Source of the DNA: Hofstenia miamia | Lineage: Eukaryota; Xenacoelomorpha; Acoela | Direction of reading: 5' to 3' | NCBI GenBank assembly: GCA_004352715.1 | Contig: SCFE01000060.1 | Span: forward strand, 1,866,807 to 1,930,806 | Length of the DNA stretch: 64,000 bases | Shown: in pieces, positions 33,710 to 44,456 of the stretch | How positions within the stretch are numbered: position 1 is the stretch's first letter | How the letters are laid out: each line of letters opens with the position of its first letter | Translations under genes and position numbers: made by a program | The notes under the pieces: generated by a model | Told to the model about the DNA's origin: nothing | Database searches by the model: none | The model's input: only the letters and a program-made list of their open reading frames with translations

Positions 33710-33795
33710 TAATATATTGCTAATACAATATATTGCAATATATATATTGCAATATATTTATTGCAGCCGAATATATTGCAATATTATTGGAGGTG
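33710..33795. repeat. ATATATTGCAATAT palindrome cluster
   Basis: AATATATTGC occurs repeatedly in both orientations and can fold into a long hairpin. It marks the edge of the foreign sequence within the hAT. Confidence 0.65.
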
Positions 33796-33839
33796 TTTTT
33801 TGAAAAAAATTTCCTGGTTTCTCTGAGGAATGTAGGATA

Positions 33840-34015
33840 GCCGATCCATACATTAATACAAAATTTATTTTTCCTACATCTGATGTTGTAGAAAGGTCGT
33901 TTAGCATAGCGTTTTTGGCTTTTTCAGATGTTTGTCAGAGTCTGTTACCAATGAATTTAGAATTCCAAATATTTCTACATTGCAATAGAAATTTCTAAGA
34001 TATGAATACCCTAAA
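33840..34015 (+). pseudogene. Nested hAT dimerisation-domain remnant on the plus strand
   Basis: Plus-strand frame reads PTSDVVERSFSIAFLAFSD then LLPMNLEFQIFLHCNRNF, followed by a stop where the family has W and D. It parallels the host's own PPTSNLVERLFSSAKQV ... MFLKVNRRFWD but on the opposite strand, so an older hAT of a related family was captured or inserted here. Confidence 0.7.
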
Positions 34016-34457
34016 GGAAATTCTACGTGCTGACAACCGGCTTGAATAGATTTTTGAATTGTACCGGTACCAAGGTTCATATTGGGCCTTTTTAGTTCAT
34101 TTTAATTTTGTTGCTTTGTTGATAAACTTTTTAGCTGCGAAATATGTACTCTGTATAATAAAAGAGTCGCTTATTGATTTTATATTGCACTCCGAGCAAA
34201 AAATATATATTATGACACTTTGTAATTATATTGAAAAAAATTCTAAACTTTCAAATATGTATTCCAAACTTTGGCTGTCCGGAAAATTGAAGCAGTGGTT
34301 GTCGGTAACAATCCAATCGATCCAGTTATAAAGCAGTTTCGCTTTTTTGGACGCTTTCCAGTTCGAAGCAGTTTCAATACAAGCACTTTGTAAACCACTT
34401 TTGTCTGACAACTCCTTTAGATAATTCGGGTGATCGACGGTAATATGGTTTAAAAGG

Positions 34458-34847
34458 NNNNNNNNNNNNNNNNNNNNNNNNNNNNNNNNNNNNNNNNNNN
34501 NNNNNNNNNNNNNNNNNNNNNNNNNNNNNNNNNNNNNNNNNNNNNNNNNNNNNNNNNNNNNNNNNNNNNNNNNNNNNNNNNNNNNNNNNNNNNNNNNNNN
34601 NNNNNNNNNNNNNNNNNNNNNNNNNNNNNNNNNNNNNNNNNNNNNNNNNNNNNNNNNNNNNNNNNNNNNNNNNNNNNNNNNNNNNNNNNNNNNNNNNNNN
34701 NNNNNNNNNNNNNNNNNNNNNNNNNNNNNNNNNNNNNNNNNNNNNNNNNNNNNNNNNNNNNNNNNNNNNNNNNNNNNNNNNNNNNNNNNNNNNNNNNNNN
34801 NNNNNNNNNNNNNNNNNNNNNNNNNNNNNNNNNNNNNNNNNNNNNNN
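34458..34847. other. Assembly gap in hAT transposase N-terminus
   Basis: 390 Ns; would cover the BED zinc finger region. Confidence 0.95.
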
Positions 34848-35267
34848 GATCTGCTTATTCATTCGTGGAGGCATATTGATATGCTAGCACTCAAATTGTA
34901 AGTCACAATGCTATACGCAATGCAGAACTGAATATTTCTAGTTGCGCCTGATTGGTTGGTTGTTTGCAATGCTGATGATGCAGTTTGCACAGCCGCCGCA
35001 GGTTGACCGCTAATGCACTGAATAACGTGAGAGCTAGCAACGAGCCTTGTCTGTAAACAAATAAATTGTGCCTCAGCGATAAAAATGCCAAATTCCCAGG
35101 CAGGCAAAAGAACCATATACTCAGTGACAGAAAAGCACAATTATTTTGAAATTATTTTTTCCCAAAAATAAATTATTTTTATTTTCTGTTGGTAAAATAA
35201 ATTATTTCAATATTATTTATTGAAATTATTTCAATAAAATTATTTATTTCCAGTGTCTGCACCCAAT

Positions 35268-37029
35268 ACAATTACTATTACATACATGCATGGCTATCAT
35301 TAACATTATGCTGATAATTTTTATTGTTTCCTAAAAATTTCTAAGCAAGTTCAATTTTTAAGCAAATAATACATTATTAACAATCCCAAGTCATTGATTC
35401 TTAACGTTTTTTATGAATAATCTTTACTATTTCATAAAATTACTTTGAAAGTAATTGGCAAGTTTTTGTTATAATAAAAATTTTAAGATCTTTCAATGAA
35501 ATTCATTTTTTTGCAGAAAATATAGAAAAAATGTTTAAATAAAATCCAATTGAGCTAAATTTTGTTTATGAAATATCAAAGAACTGTCCAATGACTAATC
35601 ATCTACTAACATTAGACGCAATTGCATTGCAAAATCGTACATACAGAATGGGAATGCTCAGATATTATCAATGAAAGACTTAGAGCACTGACATTCCTTT
35701 CAGTAAAAACCATAAATTTATAATTATTCAATAATTACACTGCATCCAAAATATCTTTGAATATATTCTTTAACAATCTGCTACTAATTCTAATAAAGTA
35801 GAATCTCAAGATTGATTAGGTTAAATATTATCAAAATCAAATCCAGTATTCTGAATCCAATCAAGGTTGCTCCATAGCTATAGAAAATCTGACATGAAAC
35901 CTAATTGATTTCCAAGTCCATCAAAACAAATTAATTGGTAGTTAAATGTAACCAGATTCTTTTAGGTAAAAAGAACAGCTGGGTTCACAAATTCCACATG
36001 GCATCATTCTGAAGATCCATAAGTGAATTCAGTGACTCCTATGATAAATAAATTTTGCTGTCCTGTGTGTCTCAGTATATAATATCTAGCTCAATAAAGT
36101 TTAGTATCCCTATACCTATAATTAAATAAGATGTAGTAGCATGTAATTACCTTGCATTCATGAAAGCCAACAGGAATGATTTAACCACAGTGTAATTAAT
36201 TTTGTGCTTTGTCCAAACAAATTGAAAAGAACAAGGTTTATAAACTAGTTGTAGACAAATACCTAACCTAATGCAACTACAATTCAGGCTTATCAAATCA
36301 AGAAACTATGAGTTGGCCTCATTTTGTAATGATTCCCAATTAGCATCAGATCCTAGCTAGTTATTGGCATAATGAAAAGTATGCCTAAAACTTCAACAGA
36401 GAAATCAAGATAACACCAGCATGAAGCTTTAATCAAGAGGAAAATTAAATATAATTAAATAAAGTACATTTCTTTAAAGTACTAATATTGAAATTACTCT
36501 TTATCAAAATACTGCACCAATAATATATGCATTAATTTTTATAATAATATATATATGATTATTTAATATGTATAATGTTGTCTTAGATGACTAACTAAAT
36601 TTTTGATATGAGTCTCTACACATCTAATTAACCACCATAATTATGGATCAGAAATAATTCCTATACTAAACTTTCAATATGATTCTCTACTGGTTTAATA
36701 AATGAGGATTAAAATGGAATCCTTAATTGTTCCCAAAGTGACACTACACCCCCCTAGCTTCCAATAAACTTTGGACACTATTTTTTTAAGGGCTGTCCCA
36801 ATGACAACTTGAATATTCCACATACAATAGAATATCATCAAATCATTTTTATTTTATTAAATATAAAATATTCAAAATTAATCAATAATACTTTATAGTT
36901 CTTTGATAAAAATTTACTTAAAATATGATCTGTGATAGAATAGATACTATTTGCTTTCTTATCCTAGTAAATCTTATAATGTTTTTAAGATGTTTGTATT
37001 TGTAAGTTTGTTTATTACAATTTCTAAGA
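35268..37029. other. Intergenic
   Basis: No supportable gene. AT-rich; an ATAT run near 36540. May include flank of the retroelement fragment that follows. Confidence 0.5.
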
Positions 37030-37630
37030 GGAATTGAATTAAATGCTCAGTGGTTTCTTCTGCCGCATTGTAGAACTGAGTTATTTTGTGAATATTAATG
37101 TTGGATTCCCCTAAAACTCTTTAATGAAGACGTAAATCTTGTACCAAGAATATAATCCTGTTTCTAATAAGGCTGACTTCCAGTTGTCCAAAGCTACAAT
37201 GCTTTACTTGGGTTCTTAGCAAATTTATATATTAATCAATGTTTAGATTTGATTTTGCTAACTTGAAAAACTGATATTATTTAAACACCTTATTGGTGAC
37301 TCTTTTGAAGTAATCATAGAACTTTGACACAAGATCAATGAATTTGCTTTTGTCTTCTGTTCCTGACCAGAAGAAGTTTGTAAAAATTTCGTTGGCAGCA
37401 TCTCCAAGGCAATAAAGTAAAATTCCAATTCGAACTTTATCAGGTTTTTCATCTTCAATAGCTTCCATAAAGAACATGAAATTCTGCATCCATTTTATCC
37501 ACTCTGTAGCTATGGTTGGACAATCAATATTAAACAGAAAGGGTTTTAGCATTTTAAAAGCCATAATTTCTGTCACCATGTAAGATAAATGTTTAATTTG
37601 AGCAATATTAATTAATGACTGTAAAGTTAC
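37030..37630 (-). pseudogene. Isolated LTR-retrotransposon gag fragment
   Basis: Minus-strand frame 37277-37717 contains EWIKWMQNFMFFMEAIEDE, RIGILLYCLGDAANEIFTNF and KFYDYFKRVTNKVF, the Retrotrans_gag helices of Gypsy-type elements. After a stop near 37261 and frameshifts, LIRNRIIFLVQDLRLH and FYNAAEETTEHL continue the gag towards about 37040. No protease or pol follows. It is from a different family from the element at 1-6720. Confidence 0.7.
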
Positions 37631-38626
37631 AGTGATGCACATATATAGATAAAATTTACAATCAATAGCAGGTACGTTTTGGCAAGCACTGATCTCATGA
37701 ACTCCCTGACCAAGCATTCATTGCAGGTTTCAGGGTCAATATAACGTGTAATGATTATCACTACCAATACAACAAATAGCACTGTAGTTTATGGGGTGCA
37801 ACAATAAAGCAGCATTGCCTATAGAATTTTTGTAAAGGTCATTAGGGAATGTAAAGGGATTGTTTTGCATTATAGTATGTCTTAAATGAAAGATTGGAAT
37901 TGTGATTGAGCTTTAGACAATTTTGCAATTTCTGGTTTTATCAGCTACATTAGAAACAGTTGAAAAATGGCTTACTAAAGCAGGAATAATCCTAGGGCAA
38001 CTGGAGAAAAACAAAATCTACAGATTACTGAAAACTTTTGTTTGTTTGTTAAAACCAAAATGATTGTTGATTTTGATATTATGAAAAATAGGCTTAAGAA
38101 ATTGTTCAAGTATTTGGAATTAATTAATACAATTTTATTTGGAAAGATTATCTTAGGAACCCCGAAAGACGAAAATTGAAATAAATATATACATATTTCA
38201 AATAAACTTAAAATTTCATTGCCTGCAAAATTGTATGATAACTTATCAATTTTTTCGAATATTTACTTCAAAAAAATTAGTTAGCATGTATTAAAACACC
38301 ATTTCCACCGAACTAAAAAATTTACATTCTTAACACGACTATTTGTGGTTGAAATATGCATAAGTTGCTTATCAATATTAGTAGCAATATTTAATCGTTA
38401 ATAATTTAGTAAATTCATCCTTCTGACTACAAAGGTCTTAGTTACTTATGGTGAAGGATGAATTGCTCGAACTGAAATTAAGAAAGTGTATACTAAATTG
38501 CTAAAATGGCAGTTAATCATAAACTGTTCAGAAATTTTTTCAATTTTTGACGTTTTCTTGAAAAAAAATTATCTAAAATCTGAAGGCACCACTGAATAGA
38601 AAAGTGTCTCCTCTTTAATTTTTGTT
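37631..38626. other. Intergenic
   Basis: Probably 5' flank of the gag fragment, then unique AT-rich DNA. Nothing recognised. Confidence 0.45.
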
Positions 38627-38630
38627 TTAA

Positions 38631-38709
38631 CACTAGAACGTCAAAGGATCAATTGACTGAAAATTGAAGTGTTTTAGAATAAGCGATAAAAAAGCCGGCG
38701 TTTCTAGTG
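38631..38709. mobile_element. 79-bp piggyBac-type MITE
   Basis: Ends CACTAGAACG and CGTTTCTAGTG (inverted, one mismatch/indel), flanked on both sides by TTAA (38627-38630 and 38710-38713), the piggyBac target duplication. Among the shortest plausible elements of this type. Lies at the left border of the duplicated IL-17-like gene unit. Confidence 0.75.
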
Positions 38710-39440
38710 TTAAAACCGCGCTCGTCGCCGTCCTATTTTGACGCATAGTCTCCAGTCGCAATTTACAGAATGAAGAAATGTTCGAATCGAAATGAAAATA
38801 ATATAAATACAATCATTTTCGTTTAAAACTTTTCTGCGGAATAGGATTCTCTTGGACCCCATTCCTGTTTAGTCCTATTGCATCCGGTCCCAGTCCTGCC
38901 CTATCCAATTTCCAAGAAATTTTTTCGTCCCACAGTCCCATTGCTACCATGGCATGACTTCTATTTTGAACAAAATTACATAAAATTATGAGTGATATTC
39001 TGAATTGTTGGTCCCGGATCAAGTGAGAATTGATAAGCCCTATGTGTTAGGTCGACATGCTTATAGTCCATTAGTAATTAATAAGTATTCAAATAAATCT
39101 TGCAACTTTTTCATTGTTAAAATAAAACATCACTATAGAAAATAAATAAATATATTAGGTCAAATGACGGCGTTTTTTAAAAAAAAAAATTCTGAAGAAT
39201 CTTTCCTATGAATTTTTACCATATTAATAAGAAATAATACTTGATATCAATTTTAGGCATCTTGGTCAGAAACATCTAAAATCCAGAATATGTTGAATAG
39301 TTTTTCAATAGAACTGATTAATGAATGAGAAATGGTTGTAATCGCTATGTACTATTTAAAATTTACTCCAAGATTTGTCTTGTACACCTTTCATTTCATC
39401 TGATTTGAACAACGGAACTTCTATGGAGCGTAATAGTGAT

Positions 39441-39506
39441 TATTGGTAATTAATTAAACGTCTTCAATTTGTAAAGTGTTTTAATTGGCACTAATGTCAT
39501 TGGACA
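39441..39506 (+). promoter_or_regulatory. Conserved upstream block of gene copy 1
   Basis: GGTAATTAATTAAACGTCTT followed by CAATTTGTAAAGTGTTTTAA and CATTGGACA. The same block stands at the same distance before copies 2 and 3. TAATTAATTA is a palindromic homeodomain-type site. Confidence 0.55.
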
Positions 39507-39578
39507 GTGCGATGTGTGTCGTCATTCGAAATGCACGAAACTAAGATTAGAATAAATGTAATGAGGGATTTGCTAATG

Positions 39579-39615
39579 AATAAAAGCTCTACAGTGACAA
39601 CATTAACTCACTCTA
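39579..39615 (+). promoter_or_regulatory. Core promoter of copy 1 (TATA-like plus initiator)
   Basis: AATAAAAG at 39579-39586 lies 31 nt before the A of CTCACTC (39610). Copies 2 and 3 have TCAGTC in that place with the same spacing. The predicted start is 17 nt before the ATG in all three genes. Confidence 0.6.
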
Positions 39616-39626
39616 AGACTCTAGCC

Positions 39627-39992
39627 ATGATATTCACAGCAGTTTTCGTGATGATGAGTTTCGTTATCTACACAACTCAATCATGTCAAACACTAGAGGA
39701 GTTAAAGGAGCTTAAGTTTGGTTACAATGGAACGCTGATTGCTGAGAAGACCGGAGCTTTGAAAGAAAAGTTCGTTGATAAAGAACCGAACTTATTGCGC
39801 CGACCGCCTCTGTTAAAAAGTATTGAGTGTGATTGTAAGAACTGCATGTTCGACCAGTTAACGGTAGGTAAATGCCACACAGTAATGTACAATTTTCCAG
39901 TGCATCACGAAGTCGAATGTGCCGGAAGCAGTACGATCAAAGCAAGTTACATTAAAATTGGCGTTGCGTGTGTATGCGCAAAGTTTGCCTGA
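39627..39992 (+). CDS. IL-17-like secreted cystine-knot protein, copy 1 (121 aa)
   Basis: Intronless. Start chosen at 39627 because it lies 17 nt after the predicted transcription start and opens directly with a signal peptide (residues 1-19, ending TTQS); the frame is open further upstream but that part overlaps the promoter. The mature part has eight Cys (20, 68, 70, 73, 83, 98, 115, 117), one NGT glycosylation site (34), a dibasic RR (58-59), and PPLLKSIECDCKNCMFD, whose P-x8-C-x4-C spacing fits invertebrate IL-17, then NFPVHHEV and the terminal GVACVCAKFA like IL-17 VGCTCV. Likely a secreted cytokine. Trunk/PTTH-type cystine-knot ligands are the main alternative; family by motif only. Confidence 0.65.
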   Translation: MIFTAVFVMMSFVIYTTQSCQTLEELKELKFGYNGTLIAEKTGALKEKFVDKEPNLLRRPPLLKSIECDCKNCMFDQLTVGKCHTVMYNFPVHHEVECAGSSTIKASYIKIGVACVCAKFA

Positions 39993-40087
39993 AGAACTGA
40001 ACTTCTTCAATGAAACCGCGAAGTAAATCGCATTTGTATGTACATGGAAATTGTTCAACAATGGTAATATTGTTACTATAATATTTG

Positions 40088-40093
40088 AATAAA
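40088..40093 (+). terminator. PolyA signal of copy 1
   Basis: AATAAA 96 nt after the stop. The 3'UTR before it carries small inverted repeats (GAAGAA/TTCTTC across the stop; ATTGTT/AACAAT). Confidence 0.75.
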
Positions 40094-40199
40094 AGTTTTT
40101 CAAGTGAATGATTTGCTTCAATTTTTTCACAAATTGATCTTAGCATATATCATTAATAAATTTCATGAACTAATGAAAGATAAAAAATGACAGGTAAAA

Positions 40200-42599
40200 C
40201 AATGCTTACAGAATTAGACAGGATGCTTTACACACTATCAAAATATTCCAAATATTTGACAAAGTGTACTGCATAATATACTTTGTATTTTATGTTATAT
40301 ACTTAAACAAACTAAACTGATGTTATAAATGTCAAATTTCACTAATTACTGCAAAGCAAGTAAGCATTAAAACAGTAAAATCTTGAGGAAAGAATTTTTG
40401 CGAAAATACGGAATACGCGAACAAATATCAAGTAAATTATGTGTTAAATAATATATTCTTATTATAAAGGCAATATATATATAAAATGTATAAATCGTAT
40501 TTGTATAACTCTTAGCAATAGAAATATTGTTATCATAATATTTGAACGTATTCCTTCATTTTTTTACTAATGGCTTTTAGAAAAATATTAATTAAATTTG
40601 CTGTCAGAAAGAACTTATTCTCAAAATGACCAAAGCCTTAAACATGGTTATGAGATTCGATTTAGTAAAATTTAGTTTACATGCCATTTAAGCTATTCCA
40701 CTAGAGAAATTAATCTTTTACAATGCATAAGTACTATGAGAATTGAAAATGTCTTAACAGAATTGTATATGCTGTATCTACTAAGTACTTTTAACTCCAA
40801 GAAACCGAATGATTTTTCTAAAAATATTTGAGTCTTTACAAAATTTAAAAAAGCACTCATACTGTAATAACTAAAAAAGATATTCGAAATTCGAAAACAG
40901 CACAGGATAGAGCTCAGAGTTTGAACAGGTCAGGATTTTTGCTGACCCTACTGAACCGGCTAAGCTTTAATTCAACAGAGATGTCAACCGGTTTGTTTTC
41001 CCGAATTTTGACCAGTTTCGATCTGCCCGCAGAACTGAATATTTGCTACTTTTTCAAAGTTAAGTGAAAAACAAAGAAGGTAAATAGTTAAGACTGTTCT
41101 TCAAATTTGCAAAGTACGCAACTCATCAGTACAAATTAAGGGTCTAGATAACTTTGTAAAGTCTTGGTTTCTTCCAAGACCACAAATGCTTGACCATCAT
41201 CTCCTTTTAAAAGAGAACAATTATCATTAAAAAACTGTGCATGCATAGAAAAATAGAGATCAGATTAGGCTTCTGAGGCAGGTAGTCACAAATCTTTGCG
41301 AGCAATGCCGCTGTGATAAGGAAACTTTAATGATTTAGATTTACACAACTCAAAGTACTGTACGTACATTTATCTATATTATAACAACTTCAATGTAGAA
41401 GAATGTGATATGCATTGTGCAGGATTATAAATTTTGGTAAAATCAATATATTACCGGCATCAGGAAATCTTTAGCTAGGTGTTGGGACTAGTTTACAGGC
41501 AATGCCGATTGGAGGAGATAAAGTTTAAAATTTGGCGGTAGTGGGATAATTTCGGTCATTTAAGGCGTTGTATATAGATGTATTACACTCATATTCAATA
41601 TAATGGAAGTATTACTACTTATATTACAAAAAAAATTGTGAAGACATTAAACAATTTTGTTGCAAACGTCAACAAAATTAAAACACAGAGATTTGGACAA
41701 CAAAAATAATTCTGACTCGCAAAATGACGTTAAAAACAGAAAATCATGCTTTAGCCGATCACTACTGGTCCTTTGAGCGGACCAAGTCAGTGTGTGTGCA
41801 ATTTTGCCGTCGCATTTTCATTTACTTTTTTATAAGGAAAAATTACTTTGAAAATGATGTCAACAATTTTGGTATTATGTTCATACATGACTGAAACTCT
41901 CATGATATTACTTTTTTAGAAGTAAAGTACAGGCTTGTTCCCAGGAATTGGAATCTAATTGCATTTCAATTGCACATTGGCATTGTATTGGAATTGGTTG
42001 GATAAACAAATTCATTGGAAAGTTCTACAAAAAATTTCCAAAATATCACAGCTGTTTTTATAATAGTTTTCTTAATAATTCCTCATTTTTTAAACTAATT
42101 GTTTTGGATATAGGTCTGATAATACTCTAAATACAATACGCAATATCATAGCAACTAATTGCAATATTGACTGTTAATCATTCTCAGTGTTATATGTCCA
42201 CAAAATAGGGACGTTTTGAAAAACATATATTTGATTCGAATACATAAATTGGCGCTGTCGAGAGATTCAATTACACATCATTGATTACAAAAAACATGTT
42301 CTTAGAAAAGTTTTCTTCTTATTCGTCTCTGAGTTCGAATTTCACAATATCTGCTTAAAGAACTCTCCACCGTAGCACCAGGGAAGGAAGAGTCTTTCAG
42401 TTCTAAAGAAAGTTACCTAATTCAAACTTTTCTATGATTGAAATGCTTTCTTGCAGCAGAACGAAAGTCATTATTTGCTAATAAAAGCTAATAAAAAATC
42501 CAGGCTTGCCTTTGTGAGGTTTTTTCATACGACAACCAACACAACACAACAACAAAAGACTGTTGTTTTACACTAAAGAATGTATTCGTAAGATATCCC
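40200..42599. other. Intergenic between copy 1 and the next gap
   Basis: To about 40450 it is still alignable with the flank of copy 3. Beyond that no gene is recognised; the frame at 41948-42130 is an ATTGG-rich stretch without motif. Confidence 0.5.
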
Positions 42600-42754
42600 N
42601 NNNNNNNNNNNNNNNNNNNNNNNNNNNNNNNNNNNNNNNNNNNNNNNNNNNNNNNNNNNNNNNNNNNNNNNNNNNNNNNNNNNNNNNNNNNNNNNNNNNN
42701 NNNNNNNNNNNNNNNNNNNNNNNNNNNNNNNNNNNNNNNNNNNNNNNNNNNNNN
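42600..42754. other. Assembly gap followed by a C homopolymer
   Basis: 155 Ns, then 17 Cs. Same situation as the gap at 26815-26949. Confidence 0.9.
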
Positions 42755-43649
42755 CCCCCCCCCCCCCCCCCAAATAGGCTCAAGGATACAAATTCTAAGC
42801 GATTTTTCTTACACCAAAATATACCTTTTCAATTAGAGTCTTACGTGTACGACACCAAAAAACCAAACGCGATACAACACCAATTTGAACTAACATTTGC
42901 ATTTAAATCTATAATCTTTGCAAATTTACTATATTTGCCAAGATAAAATATGTAAAATCTGAAAGTTCCACGGTAAAGAGTATTTTCTCTTCTGTCATTT
43001 TCGGTTTAAAACCATGTTGTTTAAGTTTGAGACCTTGGAATTTGCAAAGGTTACAATTCAATGAGTTTTGTTGGTCTGTCTACATTAAAAGAAGATTAGT
43101 TGTTATCCCGGTGTATTTATTCCTCATTATTAACTAAACATTACCTATGAAGAAAATTCTCAATGCAAAATGATTAATCTTTTCATGCACTTTCATACAA
43201 ATTTTCCACCTTACATTTAATCACGTTCCTTGAAAGAGATGAGTCTAACGGTTTAAACATTTCATAGTAGGTTTGGAGAAAGTTGTTTGAAAATCTAGAA
43301 AACAGTTTTTTTATTGCCATGGGCACCTGGCGTCCTAAGGTTTTAAGTTTGCTTCGTTTGTATAGTTTTTTCGTCGTTAACTAATTTAATCATAAGCACC
43401 CCACTTGAAAAATATATTGTTTAATTTTAAAAATTGCGTTTCCATTATTGTCAAAGGCCAATTACATTTTATTCGAGTAAATTCAAATATTTTTTTTAAT
43501 CAACGATGTAAGTAAATTTAGTAAATATTTAATAAGAAAGTAATATATTGAAGCATAAATATGACTTTCATTCAAGTGGATTGTTCAAGAAATCGCCAAA
43601 AAAATCAGAATGTAATATTTCAATAGCTTGAAAAAATTCCGAATTCAGT

Positions 43650-43726
43650 TCAGCGTAACATCTACATTTCCGCTTGATTATTTAATGCAATTGTATGCTT
43701 CGCGATTTTCGTTGGTTGAGAATGCG
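43650..43726 (+). pseudogene. Decayed paralogue of the exon at 52648-52785
   Basis: In one frame it reads TFPLDYLMQLYASRFSLVEN followed by Ala and the donor GTATGT, parallel to the end of the intact exon (EYYLQDEIEDN ... FPLLKSA plus GTATGT). Downstream intron sequence is also alignable (TTATGAAA, CATAAATCTGCCAAATCTAC). The N-terminal half and start codon are not recognisable, so it looks inactive. Confidence 0.5.
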
Positions 43727-44456
43727 GTATGTAACAATATCGCATAATTTCACTTGAATAAATTATGAAAGGGACACTACTCATAAATCTGCCAAATCTA
43801 CATAAAATAACTAATTACGCCTACACACGTATACAACAACAACATATATTTAAATTCCCTAATACATATATGGGATATATCTTAGATATCACCAATTATG
43901 AACTCTTAAATTGTAAGTGCAGATATTAAAAAAGTGGAATGTCGCATTTGATTTGCAAGATTTGGAAGAGGTTTTTTGAGGTTGTGGGTTGTTGCAAGTT
44001 GGCTTTTTATGGTTAAATTTGGACAGCTTTTGTGTTAAGATAAAGTTAATGTCAAGATTGTTTATACTTTTTGTTAAAAAGCATGATAAATAGATGTACA
44101 AGTTTACAATTACATTTTTTGAAATTCAAAGCAGTTTTACATATTTTTTAAAAACTTTGTTTAAATTTAATGAAGCAAAAGATTCTATCACAAAAATCCT
44201 TGTAGTATGAGAAAATCTATTTTTCAGTTGAATGAGCTTTTCTCCAGTATTCGTTGTTCTTTCTTATTTTTCATACATTTCCCTATTACTTAAACCCAGA
44301 CTTAGTTCACATTGCAGTTGTCATTTTGCAGTTGGTTCTGCTATTCAGCGTCTTTCCTGAGACCTAGTGACATGCGGGTAGGGGCTTACCCACGCATACC
44401 CGTTTCTATACGGGTACAATCCTAAAGTTGTTGATCAAATGTATCACAAATTTGCA

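Larger units (their letters stand above)
32397..34874 (-). pseudogene. hAT transposase, interrupted by gaps and a nested remnant
   Basis: Start ATG at 34874 (MPPRMNKQI) runs into a gap; 34226-34457 gives NWIDWIVTDNHCFNFPDSQ; 32729-33709 gives KFALIIDGWSHNMSHYLGVF (catalytic Asp region), GCASHRLNLAV, and LRPVLRNATRWSST; 32397-32720 gives SWVPPTSNLVERLFSSAKQV and LFLK-like MFLKVNRRFWD, the dimerisation domain, then the stop. Frames on either side of the gap at 32810 cannot be compared because gap length is arbitrary. Belongs to the BED-type hAT group with an IDGWS/GCASHRxNLAV signature. About 33710-34220 is inserted foreign sequence. Confidence 0.85.
32235..35259 (-). mobile_element. hAT transposon with intact TIRs and 8-bp target duplication
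   Basis: Ends CAGACACTGGAAATAA (32235-32250) and its exact inverse TTATTTCCAGTGTCTG (35244-35259). Flanked by identical CACCCAAT at 32227-32234 and 35260-35267, a perfect 8-bp hAT target duplication, which sits in the right TIR of the Harbinger-like element. Two gaps and an internal hAT remnant lie within. The perfect TIRs and duplication suggest this insertion is comparatively young. Confidence 0.92.
30292..35266. mobile_element. Harbinger-like element split by a hAT insertion
   Basis: Left end TTGGGTGTAGTTGGGATTTT (30292), right end inverted TTGGGTGTAGTTGGTATTTC (from 32233), with TA on both outer sides (30290-30291; 35267-35268 once the hAT is removed). Without the hAT the element is about 1.95 kb. 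Contents: a plus-strand transposase N-terminus and a minus-strand Myb/SANT-like gene, the two-gene plan of PIF/Harbinger and relatives. A 2-bp TA duplication is not the usual 3 bp of Harbinger, so it may be a related group such as ISL2EU. Confidence 0.7.

Noticed and set aside
34859-35140. 93-codon minus-strand frame upstream of the hAT start codon
   Set aside because: Lies between the hAT right end and its ATG; no motif, so most likely element 5' non-coding sequence.
39507-39626. N-terminal extension of gene copy 1 (and the equivalents at 46504 and 59352)
   Set aside because: Open only because no stop occurs; first codon is GTG, it overlaps the TATA box and initiator, and it would bury the signal peptide 40 residues inside.
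39858-40146. Minus-strand frames over the 3' ends of the three ligand genes (also 46855-47140 and 59670-59958)
   Set aside because: They are antisense shadows of the coding end and 3'UTR; their apparent conservation comes from the duplicated sense genes.
41948-42130. 60-codon frame MESNCISIAHWHC...
   Set aside because: Made of repeated ATTGG/TTGCA sequence, no homology, no splice context.
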